From Apostichopus californicus (taxonomy: Eukaryota > Echinodermata > Holothuroidea > Aspidochirotida > Stichopodidae), in contig JAIPMN010040053.1 of NCBI GenBank assembly GCA_020650975.1, positions 1-23,067 on the forward strand: 23,067 nt of DNA, read 5' to 3'. The notes below the pieces were generated by a model. That model saw only the letters and a program-made list of their open reading frames with translations. It had not been told where the DNA came from and ran no database searches. Shown here piece after piece: positions 10,997 to 20,825 of this stretch; position 1 is the stretch's first letter, and every line of letters begins with the position of its first letter. The position numbers were made by a program, and so were the translations under genes.

Positions 10997-11611
10997 TTGC
11001 TTTGGCATGTAGATGGAAGATGGTTATCCATGGTGGCATTGATGGCTTCAGCAGACAGATGGTGTTTCTACATGCCTCAGCCAACAACCGAAAGCAGACT
11101 GTCCTGGAGCACTTTCTGGCTGCAACAACTCTCTATGGGGTTCCATCACGAATTCGAGTTGATCACGGTGGAGAAAACAATGATGTTTGTGACATCATGG
11201 AACTCATAAGGGGCCCAGGTCGAGGCTCGGCCATCCGTGGACGGAGTGTTCACAATCAAAGAATCGAACGAAGTTGGACGGATCTTTGAAATGGGGCTAC
11301 TAATCTATATTACGACCATGGAGCAAAGAGGCTCACTTGATAGTGACAACATTGCACAGCTCTGGGCATTGCAGTATGTGTTTTTGCCAAGACTTAATAA
11401 GGAATTGCAACTTTTCAGAGACCAATGGAATAACCATGGCCTTAGGACAGCTCATCACGAAACACCCTTGCAGCTCTTCGTTGGTGGTACACTAGACCTC
11501 GGCAATGCCAGGCTTATAGCAATGCAGGATTCATTGTCTGCATGCATGGAACATTACAGGGTTGTTTTCCTGGCAATCCCTTATACCTCAGGTTTACCAA
11601 AGGCAATATGA
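10997..11611 (+). pseudogene. Integrase-core (DDE) transposase, frameshifted and interrupted
   Basis: The fragments fit an integrase core of the type often annotated as 'integrase core domain' in invertebrate and fish transposon proteins. The first acidic residue is in LLWHVDG (Asp codon 11012-11014), then VIHGGIDGFSR, then the second Asp in RVDHGGEN (11161-11163) and the Glu in HNQRIERSW (11266-11268), with 34 residues between the last two. Damage: a frame change at 11011-11016 where family members have about seven more residues; an in-frame TGA at 11287; and a second frame change at about 11314-11317. The frame then runs open through MEQRGSLDSDN, LWALQYVFLPRLNKELQLF, WNNHGLRTAHHETPLQLF to the stop at 11609. 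The first and last frames agree, so the two deletions compensate. The N-terminus is not identified. Confidence 0.8.
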
Positions 11612-13110
11612 ATGCACTGTTAGTCTCTTTAGTGTGTTTTGTGGCAAATGGTAAGCAATAATTTACAACTTCAGCAATCCCTTGATTAGATACTTTTTAA
11701 TATTTTAACAAATCCGTCACAAATATCATTAATAATCTAATTTGCATAGTAATGATATTGAACTCGAAAGATCAAAGTTGCATAGATATACTGCACTTGT
11801 AGGTTCAGATTTATATCATGTTTTACTTCATTCTACAAGTGTAGTTTTTGAGTTGCAACACAATTACAAACAACACAAAAGACAACTCCATTAATGAATA
11901 TACCTCTTGTTCTTATTTTTATATTGTGATGTACAAAGGTATAGTGATGGAATCTAGTGAAGCTACATGTGGAAACTGGAAAGATATATTAAGTAAATAT
12001 TAAAATGGTCACTTTTACCATCATAACTGTTTAAACAACAATGGTATAGGTAAATTTCATGCTGAAAACAAGAATACAAACAAAAGTAATGGCTAAGTTT
12101 AAAGATATAACCCATACTGGAATATCTTTTCATACATACAACTATACATTTACATCTCATTGTTAGAGTCATGAATGAATGCAGAAGTGTAGTCGGTATC
12201 AGTCTTAATAAATGGAAGGAATATTTGTATTGCCAAATATTATATAAATATATTATATATATATATATATATATGATGAAAATATTAAACAAGCTACTTA
12301 GGTAAGTATGGCTGGACTGGAGTAGTGAAAGGGAAATGGCAAATAAATGTTTAGCATAGGTTTGGAGCAATTTCAGCTTTTCTTCAGTGGCAAGTGGTAG
12401 CTAGGTGATCCATTACTTAAGTTACAGCTTGTCATACTCTTATAATAAAAACAAGTGTCAATGTTAAGATTAAAGTCATACCCCATGTTAAAGGATACTT
12501 ATATTAAGTAATGGACAGATATTCAGACAAAAGTAACACAATTTCTCAAAGCATGGATCTTTACATAACTGTAAGCAAATGGTGAATGGAGTAAGAAAAT
12601 ATACAAGACTAGCACACATAAGAGATGTCAGCATACTTATAAAAATATTATAAGCAATACTATGAAAACATTGACTGATGTATGTAAATATTAAAATGTA
12701 TCAACATTGAACATACATGTACTTATAGAATACCAATGGCAGTGTTAAGATAACCATGCTGAAGGTTCTTACCCAGAAAGTGTACTAATGTAAAAGGAAA
12801 GAAGATGTATAGCACCATTGAGAACAAGCTCTCAATATTAAAAGATTTAATGTTAAAATATTAAGTATTAAAAAATATGTTAAATTTATTCATTTTATTC
12901 AAATCAAGATTGTGTTGTGCAATAGTAATCTGTTACGTCATTGATGAACAACACATTCAATTTCTTCTGTGGTTGGCTGTTCTTAATGGAAACAGCACAT
13001 TGTCAATTACATAGAGGTCAGTAATAAATACCAAACACTCTATTTCCTACTGTGTAATCTAGATGAATTAGTCAGTAATTACCTTTCTTTTGTCTTCATC
13101 CAAACCTTAT
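11612..13110. other. Interior of transposon between the convergent genes; no gene seen
   Basis: Very AT-rich and stop-dense. It includes a TA dinucleotide run at 12254-12274. It presumably holds both genes' 3' untranslated regions; no clear polyadenylation signal was pinned down. A minus-strand open frame at 11963-12370 is low-complexity and overlaps the TA run, so it is not called. Confidence 0.5.
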
Positions 13111-16100
13111 TTAAATTCCGTTCTGAATACATCTTTCACAATTGATGGTTACTTTTGTCCCACAACAATCTGGACACACATATGTATGATGTGGTAGCTG
13201 CTGCATCAGACTGAGAGGTTGTTGCATCAGACTGAAAGGTTGGTGCATCAGACTGAAAGGTTGTTGCATCAGACTGAATGGTTGTTGCATCAGACTGAGA
13301 GGTTGTTGCATCAGACTGAAAGGTTGGTGCATCAGACTGAAAGGTTGGTGCATCAGACTGAAAGGTTGTTGCATCAGACTGAAAGGTTGTTGCATCAGAC
13401 TGAAAGGTTGTTGCATCAGACTGAAAGGTTGGTGCATCAGACTGAAAAGTTGTTGCATCAGACTGAGAGGTTGTTGCATCAGACTGAGAGGTTGTTGCAT
13501 CAGACTGAAAGGTTGTTGCATCAGACTGAAGGTGGCTGCATCAGACTGAAAGGTTGTTGCATCAGACTGGGAGGTTGCTGTATCAGACTGGGATGTTGTT
13601 GCATCATACTGGGAGGGTGTTGTGAATAAATACAATATGATATACACAACATGATCTTATTTCAACACAACTCTCCACTTTCCAACAAACAACAAAGCAC
13701 AATAAACAGATCTGCTCATCTGATTGAACTACCTTACTCATGTTATTGATACTTAATTTTTGGGTGTCCATTTACTACAACACAATCCGTGAAAAAAAAA
13801 TATCTTACACAACACCGCCATCGTGCTGCTCTTCTCATGTTCCCCTTTTGGGGTCTTAGGTTGATCAGTGATATCACAAAACATATTAATAGGATGCTAA
13901 TTAATTAACATAAATATAACTGATAATAAGAGTGAACACTAATACCAATGACCACTCAAATGAATAGCTCAACAACCACTTTTGCCTGTATACAGGTATG
14001 TACAGGATTGAAATTCCATTACCTGCTCTGGTTCTATACCCTGCAAGCAAAATCATCAAACTTGTCATTAACCATGCCAAATGGATAATGAGCAGAGAGA
14101 ACTGTCTGTAATTGTGAGAATGTGTCCAATTAAGTATATTTAGTATGTTGCCTAGAGAATTGCTATTCAACTCAAGTAACGTTAAGTTTACCATGTGTTT
14201 ACCAAAGTCAAAACATTACATTACACATACAGTTTTGAAAAATAAATAAAAAAAATAAGTTTTGTGAATGCTGTCCTGTCAATGTTTTTTAACTATTAAA
14301 TTTAATGGAATCATCATCATAGCGACACCAAGTGGGTATACTCATTCCCATTACTATACATAAATATACTGTACCTCTGAAACTGGTCTAATGTATAAGC
14401 AAGATCTCTTCAGACCTTTCCAGTCTTTGATGGCCTGAGGATGGTCTGTATTTGCAGGAAGAGGCTCCAACTGCCTTCCACCAGTTGGTAAACCACACCG
14501 AAATAACTTAAAATCTACATCTTGGAGTATGGAAATTCTTCCCTTATTCTTGAAAAAAACTGCAGAATCCATGCTGAGCAGAAATCAGAATTTTTACGGG
14601 TTCCATCTTCAGTTTGCTCTACAATAGAAAAACAACATTAATTAACAAAATTACAATTGGATTTGTCAACAAAATTTGTTAATGTACTTGTAACCCCTGG
14701 TGAATGTTTAATGAAATGAAAAAAAGGTTTCAATTGAAAGATTGTCATTTTTATGACTCAATGGACACCAAGCACTCATGCATACTTATTAATACATGTA
14801 CACTATTATTTATTGCCATACCTGAACATAACCCATTTTATATGTCTGCATAATAAATGCATGAATATGAGGAATGAGTGACTTGCAAATTACAATCACA
14901 ATTAAGGGAATTAAAAGGTTCACAGCCAAAGTATGACTCTGCTTTATAACAAATACAATAGTGAAAGTGAATGCAACATAGCACCTAGATAGCTGTCACA
15001 TGCTGCCAAGTAAAGGGTTATTTTGTGAACATTTCCAAAGGGTTTTTTTTTTATTAAAAAAAAACTGGCTAAAAGTATTATTTAATGTTTGCGATAGCCT
15101 GCCACTAGCAACATCATACTATTTCTAACAGTTACAGTATTATGGTTACTTTTTCTGTTTTTCAAAAGTAACTCCACACCCCTTGTAACAACCAATATTG
15201 CTATAAAGAGTGTAAAAGTAAATGCAAATGTAACTTAAAAATTCAGTGAAATACAAGCATTTGACTTTAGTCAGGGAACATTTTTTCCCATTTGGCATAA
15301 CACAATTTTATGCAAGTTGGTCAACTTGATACTATTGCAAAATATCAGCATTTATATAATGAAAAGGAGTTCAACAATACTTAATACTATTATGCAAAAT
15401 TTTACAACCATAGTACTCCATTACAGTATATTATTCATTGTAGTCAGCATTCAATTTACTTGAGTGAACATATGCACAGTGTATATCATTTTTTCCTTGT
15501 GCATTAAACTGTACAAACCCCATGCACAATTTGCATTTAGGCTGAGGCCATATGCCTATGCTAAGTCTTCCATGACTAAATTGTTTTTACCTGACTTAAT
15601 GATTACCTTTTACAGCAATTCCTTAGCTTTACATGCATGCATGCACTGTATTAATGGGTGCTAGTAAAATTCTCTTTGTGCATGTTAATTTGTTAGTCAG
15701 CATGCACCAATGCATGTACAAATTAATTTGTAAATTGACCCCTGATTGTGGTCCAATAAAATAAAATGATAACAATTAAAATACAAATGTAATACTGGGA
15801 CAGTTTAAGAAACAGAAATAAAATTTAAATGGTCCGACAAGCATTGTATATTTACGTTACCCACCTGCTATACTCGTCCTTTTATTGGAGTTCAGTCTAG
15901 TGGTGTTTTCATCAATGACCAAACAGTGAACTGTAAATGTTTTTGCATTCTTTCCTCTCATGGTACGTGTAGTTCTCCTATTGCTGGAAGTGTAGGGGTC
16001 TGTCTGAATCTGCCAATCCTGAAAAGAAAATGTTATCAATGATACAGTTAAACTGTACAGGGTACAATAACATGGTTGTAGGCACAAGGGTTTTCATTGC

Positions 16101-16681
16101 ATTTATATGAAATGGAAACTGTTAACATGTAGGCCTAAGCTATGTAGGCCAAAGTAGGCCTAGCTGGACCATAAGTTATTTCCACATTAATATTTCAGAT
16201 ATAACGCCTTGCCATTCTATTAAGGACTTGTAAGGTAGGCTACCATCCATAGCATATGTATATATATAGGCCTAGGTCTTGATCATGGCCGGAGTTTATT
16301 ATAAATATATTCTAATGAATTAAAGGCTACTTCATAATGTTGGCCAAACACATGCTAGACATAGACAGAGACTTGTAAATTGTAATATGAAAATAACGCA
16401 ATAATAGTTAGTAATCGTAGGCGTATGTATGACAATGCAAACTTGCTATTGCTATGTTAATGAAAGATAGCCTAGGACTGGGGTAGGACTCGAGGCCTCG
16501 GTTGAGCGAGACCAACTTACTCGGAAAGCAGGTCATTCGAGACTCTGGTACTAATGGTAACAGGGGCATTTTCTGTCTGATGAGCTGAATCACTATTGCC
16601 TGTGGTGGCATCAGGTCTGCATATCCTTCTTGCTATATCATGCAAACGTTGTTGAAGTATGTTCACCCTAGCTTCATCCAT
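13111..16681 (-). CDS. Spliced transposon gene; middle domain resembles N-terminus of HECT E3-ligase-like transposon proteins
   Basis: My model has five exons: 16681-16521, 15983-15865, 14559-14375, 14040-14023 and 13608-13111. Their lengths (161, 119, 185, 18 and 498 nt) sum to exactly 327 codons with the phases matching at every junction. Exon 1 starts MDEARVNILQQRLHDIARR and ends at a strong donor CGA|GTAAGT. Exon 2 carries KTFTVHCLVIDENTTRLNS. Exon 3 carries ISILQDVDFKLFRCG, GGRQLEPLP and RSCLYIRPVSE. The FTVHCL...FKLFRCG...LEPLP...LYIRP series is like the domain before the HECT region in many invertebrate 'G2/M-phase-specific E3 ligase-like' proteins (from memory). No HECT domain follows. 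The last exon is a minisatellite-encoded heptad repeat ending VCPDCCGTKVTINCERC, a possible zinc ribbon. Uncertain points: exon 2 also has an acceptor at 16018, exon 3 one at 14573, and the 18-nt exon may not be real. The gene lies wholly inside the transposon, opposed to the integrase. Confidence 0.6.
13197..13615. repeat. 21-bp minisatellite, 20 units, within last exon
   Basis: Twenty head-to-tail units on the plus strand of the form GTTGTTGCATCAGACTGAAAG; nineteen are 21 bp and one (13512-13531) is 20 bp. Unit 3, 7, 8 and 12 share a G at position 5, and units at the right end are most diverged. On the minus strand each unit contains CCTTTCAG followed by TCTGATG, which looks like a 3' splice acceptor. 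On the coding strand the array reads SDATTFQ before the short unit and SLMQQPF after it. Confidence 0.95.
14574..15864. other. Intron of the minus-strand transposon gene
   Basis: It lies between donor GCAG|GTGGGT (intron starts 15864) and the exon 3 acceptor. AT-rich with no recognised exon. Short plus-strand frames such as 15464-15664 have no support. Confidence 0.5.
16019..16520. other. First intron of the minus-strand transposon gene
   Basis: Begins on the minus strand with GTAAGTTGG at 16520. It contains several TAGGCCTA-type words, common elsewhere in the window, and no visible exon. Confidence 0.45.
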
Positions 16682-16796
16682 GTTCGTTTTCCGCGCGCCT
16701 GTGGAAATCTGAACTATGGACGTAGTATAGGACCTAGTGCAGTACTACTACCACTAGTACTAATAGTAATACAGTACTACATCAACTTTCTGCTTG

Positions 16797-16806
16797 CTGA
16801 TTGGTT
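16797..16806 (-). promoter_or_regulatory. CCAAT box (NF-Y type) upstream of the minus-strand transposon gene
   Basis: Plus-strand CTGATTGGTT is the reverse complement of AACCAATCAG, a full match to the NF-Y consensus RRCCAATSRG. It lies 116 bp upstream of the exon 1 ATG and just inside the right inverted repeat, a typical promoter-proximal distance. No clear TATA box is seen. Confidence 0.55.
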
Positions 16807-16843
16807 ACGAGTATTACTAGCCGACTATGACAAGCCAACATCT

Positions 16844-16932
16844 CTACTACGCGTAACCGAAGTTCTACTACGCGTAACCGAAGTTCTACTACGCGTAAGA
16901 CCCATACGTTATGACCCCGACGGCTTGCCATA
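16844..16932 (-). repeat. Right terminal inverted repeat
   Basis: Reverse complement of the left TIR with two mismatches. It holds nearly three copies of the 21-bp sub-unit (core CTACTACGCGT on the plus strand). The repeat also creates the chance peptide series LLRVTEVLLRVTEV in a plus-strand frame. Confidence 0.9.
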
Positions 16933-16933
16933 G

Positions 16934-16970
16934 CCGTACCTCTAAACCAACAGGTCGCTTGTACATAAGC
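16934..16970 (-). pseudogene. 5' part of the split tRNA-derived sequence, with right target-site copy
   Basis: 16934-16938 is the right copy of CCGTA. On the minus strand 16949-16939 reads TGGTTTAGAGG, a perfect match to pol III box A (TRGYNNARNNG). Joined through one CCGTA to the part at 9860-9808, box A and box B are 32 bases apart, as in a normal tRNA. The bases before box A do not pair with the 3' acceptor strand, so no functional tRNA is claimed. Confidence 0.65.
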
Positions 16971-17023
16971 TAACATGGTAGCACAGCCTACGAAGCTTCG
17001 ACACGTTGGCCTATCGGTATATC

Positions 17024-17358
17024 TTTGACAAGAGAAATAGATGACTTGCTCACATCTAATGCCTATAGCCGATCGGTAATAGCTATTTATTGACCGTGGA
17101 AATGGTTATCCTAGTGTAACTATGTACAACTCATTATAGAAATTCACTAATTATCCCCGAAATCGGCGTCTAAGTCGTCCCTTAAAGGCGCAATCTACAC
17201 GTAATAATGGTCCCTCGAGCCTGCTTGGGCTTGAAGAAAATTGCGACGCGACGGGGTCATTTATCGCTAACACGAAGCTCCGAGACATCATCTACACGTA
17301 ATCGACACAAGGAATATATGACTTAATCACTGCAATTGCCTATAGACGCTCGGTAATA
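17024..17358 (+). repeat. Right copy of ~339-bp direct repeat flanking the transposon
   Basis: Begins TTTGACAAGAGAAATAGAT and ends GACGCTCGGTAATA, matching 9354-9692. Without the 7.07-kb transposon and one CCGTA the two copies would be separated by only about 258 bp containing the tRNA-like sequence. Confidence 0.85.
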
Positions 17359-17475
17359 CACTCAGCAAATTGTTTACACAGGTTAGGTAAAATATTACTT
17401 GATTTTCATGTCAAATAAGAGCACTAAAATATTTAAGTAAAATTTACTTAACCGATGTTTTGTAAAGTTTTACAT
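17359..17475. repeat. Palindrome-rich AT segment abutting the direct repeat
   Basis: The match to the left direct repeat stops abruptly at 17358 and CACTCAGCAAATTG begins. Within it, 17382-17400 and 17435-17452 are imperfect inverted partners (GTTAGGTAAAATATTACTT and AAGTAAAATTTACTTAAC), and TGTAAAGTTTTACA at 17461-17474 is a short palindrome. It may be the edge of a small inverted-repeat element; no matching far end was found. Confidence 0.4.
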
Positions 17476-19595
17476 GATCAGCACGTAACGTAACTACAAA
17501 ACTATTATGTAAAATTTTGCCAGCGATTTCTACATAGCACCCGTTCAGTAAGCGTTTTAATCATGTTTTAGGTTCATTATTAAAAGCAGCTTGATGCATC
17601 TTTTTTATTAAATCGATCACAACAAGAGACAACAAGAAGGAATGACAACACAAATAAATCAGATTATTTGATGAATTCAACCTTTCATTTCAACATCTAA
17701 GAGGGTATCCTGTGCATCTACAATCATGCATGTTGTTGTGTCCAGCTATGGATGACAGTTTGCATCAGCTACATTAGGCGGCCGTAACCACATTGGTATC
17801 ATACTTTCAACAGTTGAAATTTTTCAGCAATGTAAATCCCACTTTAACCTATAATAAATAAAGAAACTGCAATAACAAAGACATAACCAAAAGGTAATAA
17901 CAAAAACATGAACTTAAAGGCGCATGCTTACGTAATTTAAATGACTTACCTTTTTAGTTTCTGAGATGCATGTACAAAAAGCATTTGGTCGACTGAGGAA
18001 TTTTCACCCAATTCCCTCAACATGTAAAGATATTTGAAAGCTCCCAAAAATTAACATAATCAACTGTCTGATTGCAAAATTTGTCATGATACAATTCTAC
18101 CCGCAGCATTAGCTAAAATTATCATCATGCATGACTGACGTGCCAAGAAACATAATCTTCTACGTCATGGGAGCTTGGTAACTTAAACATGCTGGTATTA
18201 GACATTTTATGATTGTAATGAAATATTCTAAAACATTCATTCAAATTATGCAGTCACTACTACCTCATGCGCGCAACACTTCACTATTTTGACATTTAAA
18301 TATAATAACCAAGAGAACAGTTTGTTTTTACAAAAATTAAATTTCTAGCAATCTTGTTTATATTCAGCTTCAGCCAACGTAATATCCTTAAAACTTGACC
18401 TTCTATCTCAAGTATTCTGGAGTACACTGTGCCAGTTGGGACAATTTCCTACTGCTAATACTGTACACCAATATGATGCTCTCAAAGCACTGGCATTGAC
18501 AGTATAAACAGTTCTTAACCTTGATCTGATAGAAACATGATGTTCATACTGCTCGTACTGACGATACGAGTGATCTGAAGCGGGACACAACACTACAGTA
18601 TAGACAAAGTTGTTCCAGCTGGGTGACTCCGCGGCTGTGTTGAATCATTCAGTTGGATCAATTACGTTAGTAAAAGAAGCGCCAAGATATGAAACGATCA
18701 AGTTTTAGTTTTTGTTTCGTTTATTTATACCCATAATTCCGTCAGATCAAAAGTCACAATTTCAAGGAACTATTTTCGGTGCAACATTAAGCTTCAAAAA
18801 AAAATACGAAACTTCATGAGATGTAAAACATAAGATATATTAATTTAAAACGTAAATAATTTAAAACGTATCAATATTGAATTGAAAAGTAGTAACTTCC
18901 AAGAATAATCATGTACTCTGAGACATTTGGATATATAATAGTCTAAGATTGCAGGAAATATAGTCAAACATTGGAAAAACACTTACTTTCTTCCGAAATT
19001 GTTACATTTCATAAGAGAAAGTCAAGAAGAAACAGGGTCAGCCGAAAGAATCGAAATTTTGCTGTGAAAACTTAAACTGTTATGCACGTTATTTACAATA
19101 TAATGTTTCCAACGTGACTTGGTATGATAATTGAATAAATAAATAAATAAACCAACCATATATGCCAAGTGTCATCCGATGTGACGGGTCTGAAAATGTA
19201 ATGACAAAAAAAAAAACTCTTCCTGGAGTCAATTTAAAACAAGCAACAACTTTCGATACACAGTGATTTGTTCATATTAATTTGAATTAGCATGCAAACC
19301 AATCAAAACAAGTAGTGGCGAAATGAAAGGGTATAATCTTTTTAACAGAAACTGGAAGATATACATCAAAGTGAACTTTGAGATGTGTAAACATGTGGAA
19401 TGCTGACTATGACGACTGCTTCGCTGCAGTTACCTTGTCTTTGTTGGTGGCACGGTAAGCATTAAAATCTCGAATCTTGTTGCACTTCACACTACCAGTC
19501 CAGGCAACTCATAAACAACTCTTTGGAAAAATTTCCAGGCAAGACATACCCTTTGGTATTCCAGATTAAACACATATAATGATTTGTAGCACACA
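17476..19595. other. No supported gene
   Basis: Long AT-rich stretch with only chance frames. An AATA run lies at 19134-19151. A plus-strand ATG at 19393 opens a short frame (MWNADYDDCFAAVTLSL) that meets a donor-like ACG|GTAAGC at about 19455; it has no further support. Confidence 0.45.
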
Positions 19596-19750
19596 TCAAT
19601 GGCCTTCATAAATGTCCTCTGTGGTAGGGCATGTCTCTCGATGATCACAAATAACTGCTGAGGATGTATTTTCCTTTCTCCAAGAAGTTACACATATGGC
19701 TGAAGCTTTTGTGAAATATTTTGCAAATTGAACTGCAAGTTGGTGCTTTC
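19596..19750 (-). CDS. Candidate terminal exon, unknown protein
   Basis: Minus-strand acceptor: a T-rich tract then GGTTACTTAG ends at 19751. The frame from 19750 (phase 1) runs to a stop at 19598 and encodes KHQLAVQFAKYFTKASA ... CVTSWRKENTSSAV ... CDHRETCPTTEDIYEGH. The composition is protein-like and contains four Cys, but I do not recognise it and no compatible preceding exon was established. Confidence 0.3.
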
Positions 19751-20762
19751 CTAAGTAACCAAAAACAAAAGAAGATAAATACATTCCCATCATAATAACG
19801 CTGTGTAAAAACCTACATGGTTCCTAGGCATTTATTTGCATGTACCAGTCACAAAAACGTGACATCTGCATCCGAAAATAATAAACGTTTAGTGATTAAA
19901 GTGGTAAGAAAAATGATTTATCAAGCAAGGATCTTCAACAGAGATACTCTCAAGCTGTTCTATTTCTTATTGTCTGTCATAAAAAAAGACCTGTGATACA
20001 TTAAGCCCTGTCCACTGATTGCTATGTATGATATCTGCACCAAAAACAACAGGGACCATCCTTGGGTTAATGGTTATAATTATACCTAGTATATCAACTC
20101 AAACATAAATAGATTTTGTTAGATTTTGTTTTTACATGCTAATTTCAGAAAAAAATCTTATTTGGCCCCGCCAATCATCAATATTTAATTAGCAAACCCA
20201 AAATGGCAGTGAAAACATAGTGATCATGGACCAACGCTCCACACCAAATATTAAGTTAATGTCAAATATAGCTACTTGGAATTGCCTTTTTTTTTGCAAA
20301 TGAAGCCCCCGCCTTTTTTTTTGCAAATGAAGCCCCCCCCCCCCCCAAATTCCTATACAAGATATCTTCACTGAAAAGAACATGGAACACCGTTCTGCCA
20401 TGTATCAACACAAATTAATCTAGGATTGTTCACATATCATGTATACAAGCAGACATCTCACGCACAGGACATCACCATTGCATAGATTCTCTGAGCCTTT
20501 GGCAAAGAAACAAAGAAAGCCCAAGTGTTGGAGGGATGGAAAACAATGTTCTTCAACCATATAATTTTTCCTGAGGATTAAAAACTTTTATCTTAAAAAT
20601 CAGTACCTTTGAGAAATTTACTCTCTACCAGGATTTGATTAGTTGATAAATATTCTTCATTCCATTAAGATCAAAAATATCTGCATCAAAGTTTTGCATT
20701 GTATCCCAAACACAAACTGACATAATTACAAATGTGGTGGGCACAGGGACATGCAAACTTAC
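19751..20762. other. No supported gene; short low-complexity duplication
   Basis: Nothing coding is supported. At about 20284-20346 the motif T9-GCAAATGAAGC plus a C tract occurs twice in tandem, ending in a long C run; the minus-strand frame over it (LHLQKKR twice) is an effect of this repeat. Confidence 0.45.
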
Positions 20763-20825
20763 ACAATGGAAGTCTACGAAAGCTGCACATGATTCCTTTA
20801 CAGATAGTTTACCCCTTTTCGTCTC
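20763..20825 (-). CDS. Candidate 63-nt internal exon
   Basis: Minus-strand acceptor TTGTTTCCTAG ends at 20826; donor TGT|GTAAGT starts at 20762. The 63 nt are open in phase 0 and encode ETKRGKLSVKES ... AFVDFHC. Both splice sites are good, but the peptide is unrecognised and its phase does not join to the exons on either side as found. Confidence 0.25.

Larger units (their letters stand above)
9861..16933. mobile_element. 7.07-kb TIR DNA transposon with integrase-type transposase and a second spliced gene
   Basis: The ends are 89-bp inverted repeats (9862-9950 and 16844-16932), each preceded outside by one unpaired base and then CCGTA. The interior holds a plus-strand integrase-like pseudogene near the left part and a minus-strand spliced gene that starts inside the right end; they converge on about 11.6-13.1 kb. 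The transposase is broken, so this copy is not autonomous now, although nearly identical TIRs suggest it inserted not very long ago. Eukaryotic superfamilies using retroviral-type integrase cores with TIRs include Ginger and IS3EU; which one this belongs to, if either, cannot be decided here. The 5-bp target duplication is typical of integrase-type enzymes (4-6 bp). Confidence 0.8.

Noticed and set aside
13197..13615. Regular repeats resembling a CRISPR array
   Set aside because: The 21-bp units are contiguous with no unique spacers, and the context is eukaryotic.
13219..13629. Plus-strand open frame of 136 residues with LLHQTER repeats
   Set aside because: It is the other strand of the 21-bp minisatellite. 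Any 21-bp repeat without a stop yields such frames. The minus strand has splice sites and upstream coding exons.
13901..14194. Minus-strand 97-residue hydrophobic frame
   Set aside because: It lies in an AT-rich intron and overlaps the candidate microexon in another frame; no domain or conservation can be argued.
16408..16611. Minus-strand frame starting MPPQAIVIQ
   Set aside because: It overlaps exon 1 in a different frame. The frame from ATG 16681 is open across the whole exon and ends at the GTAAGT donor.
16640..16933. Plus-strand open frame ending in LLRVTEV repeats
   Set aside because: It runs antisense through exon 1 of the minus-strand gene and the right TIR; the repeats come from the 21-bp TIR units.
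9354..17358. Long LTR retrotransposon with the direct repeats as LTRs
   Set aside because: The inverted repeats, the target duplication at 9856/16934 and the restored tRNA-like join show that the 7-kb interior is a separate insertion. No gag, protease or RT lies between the repeats.
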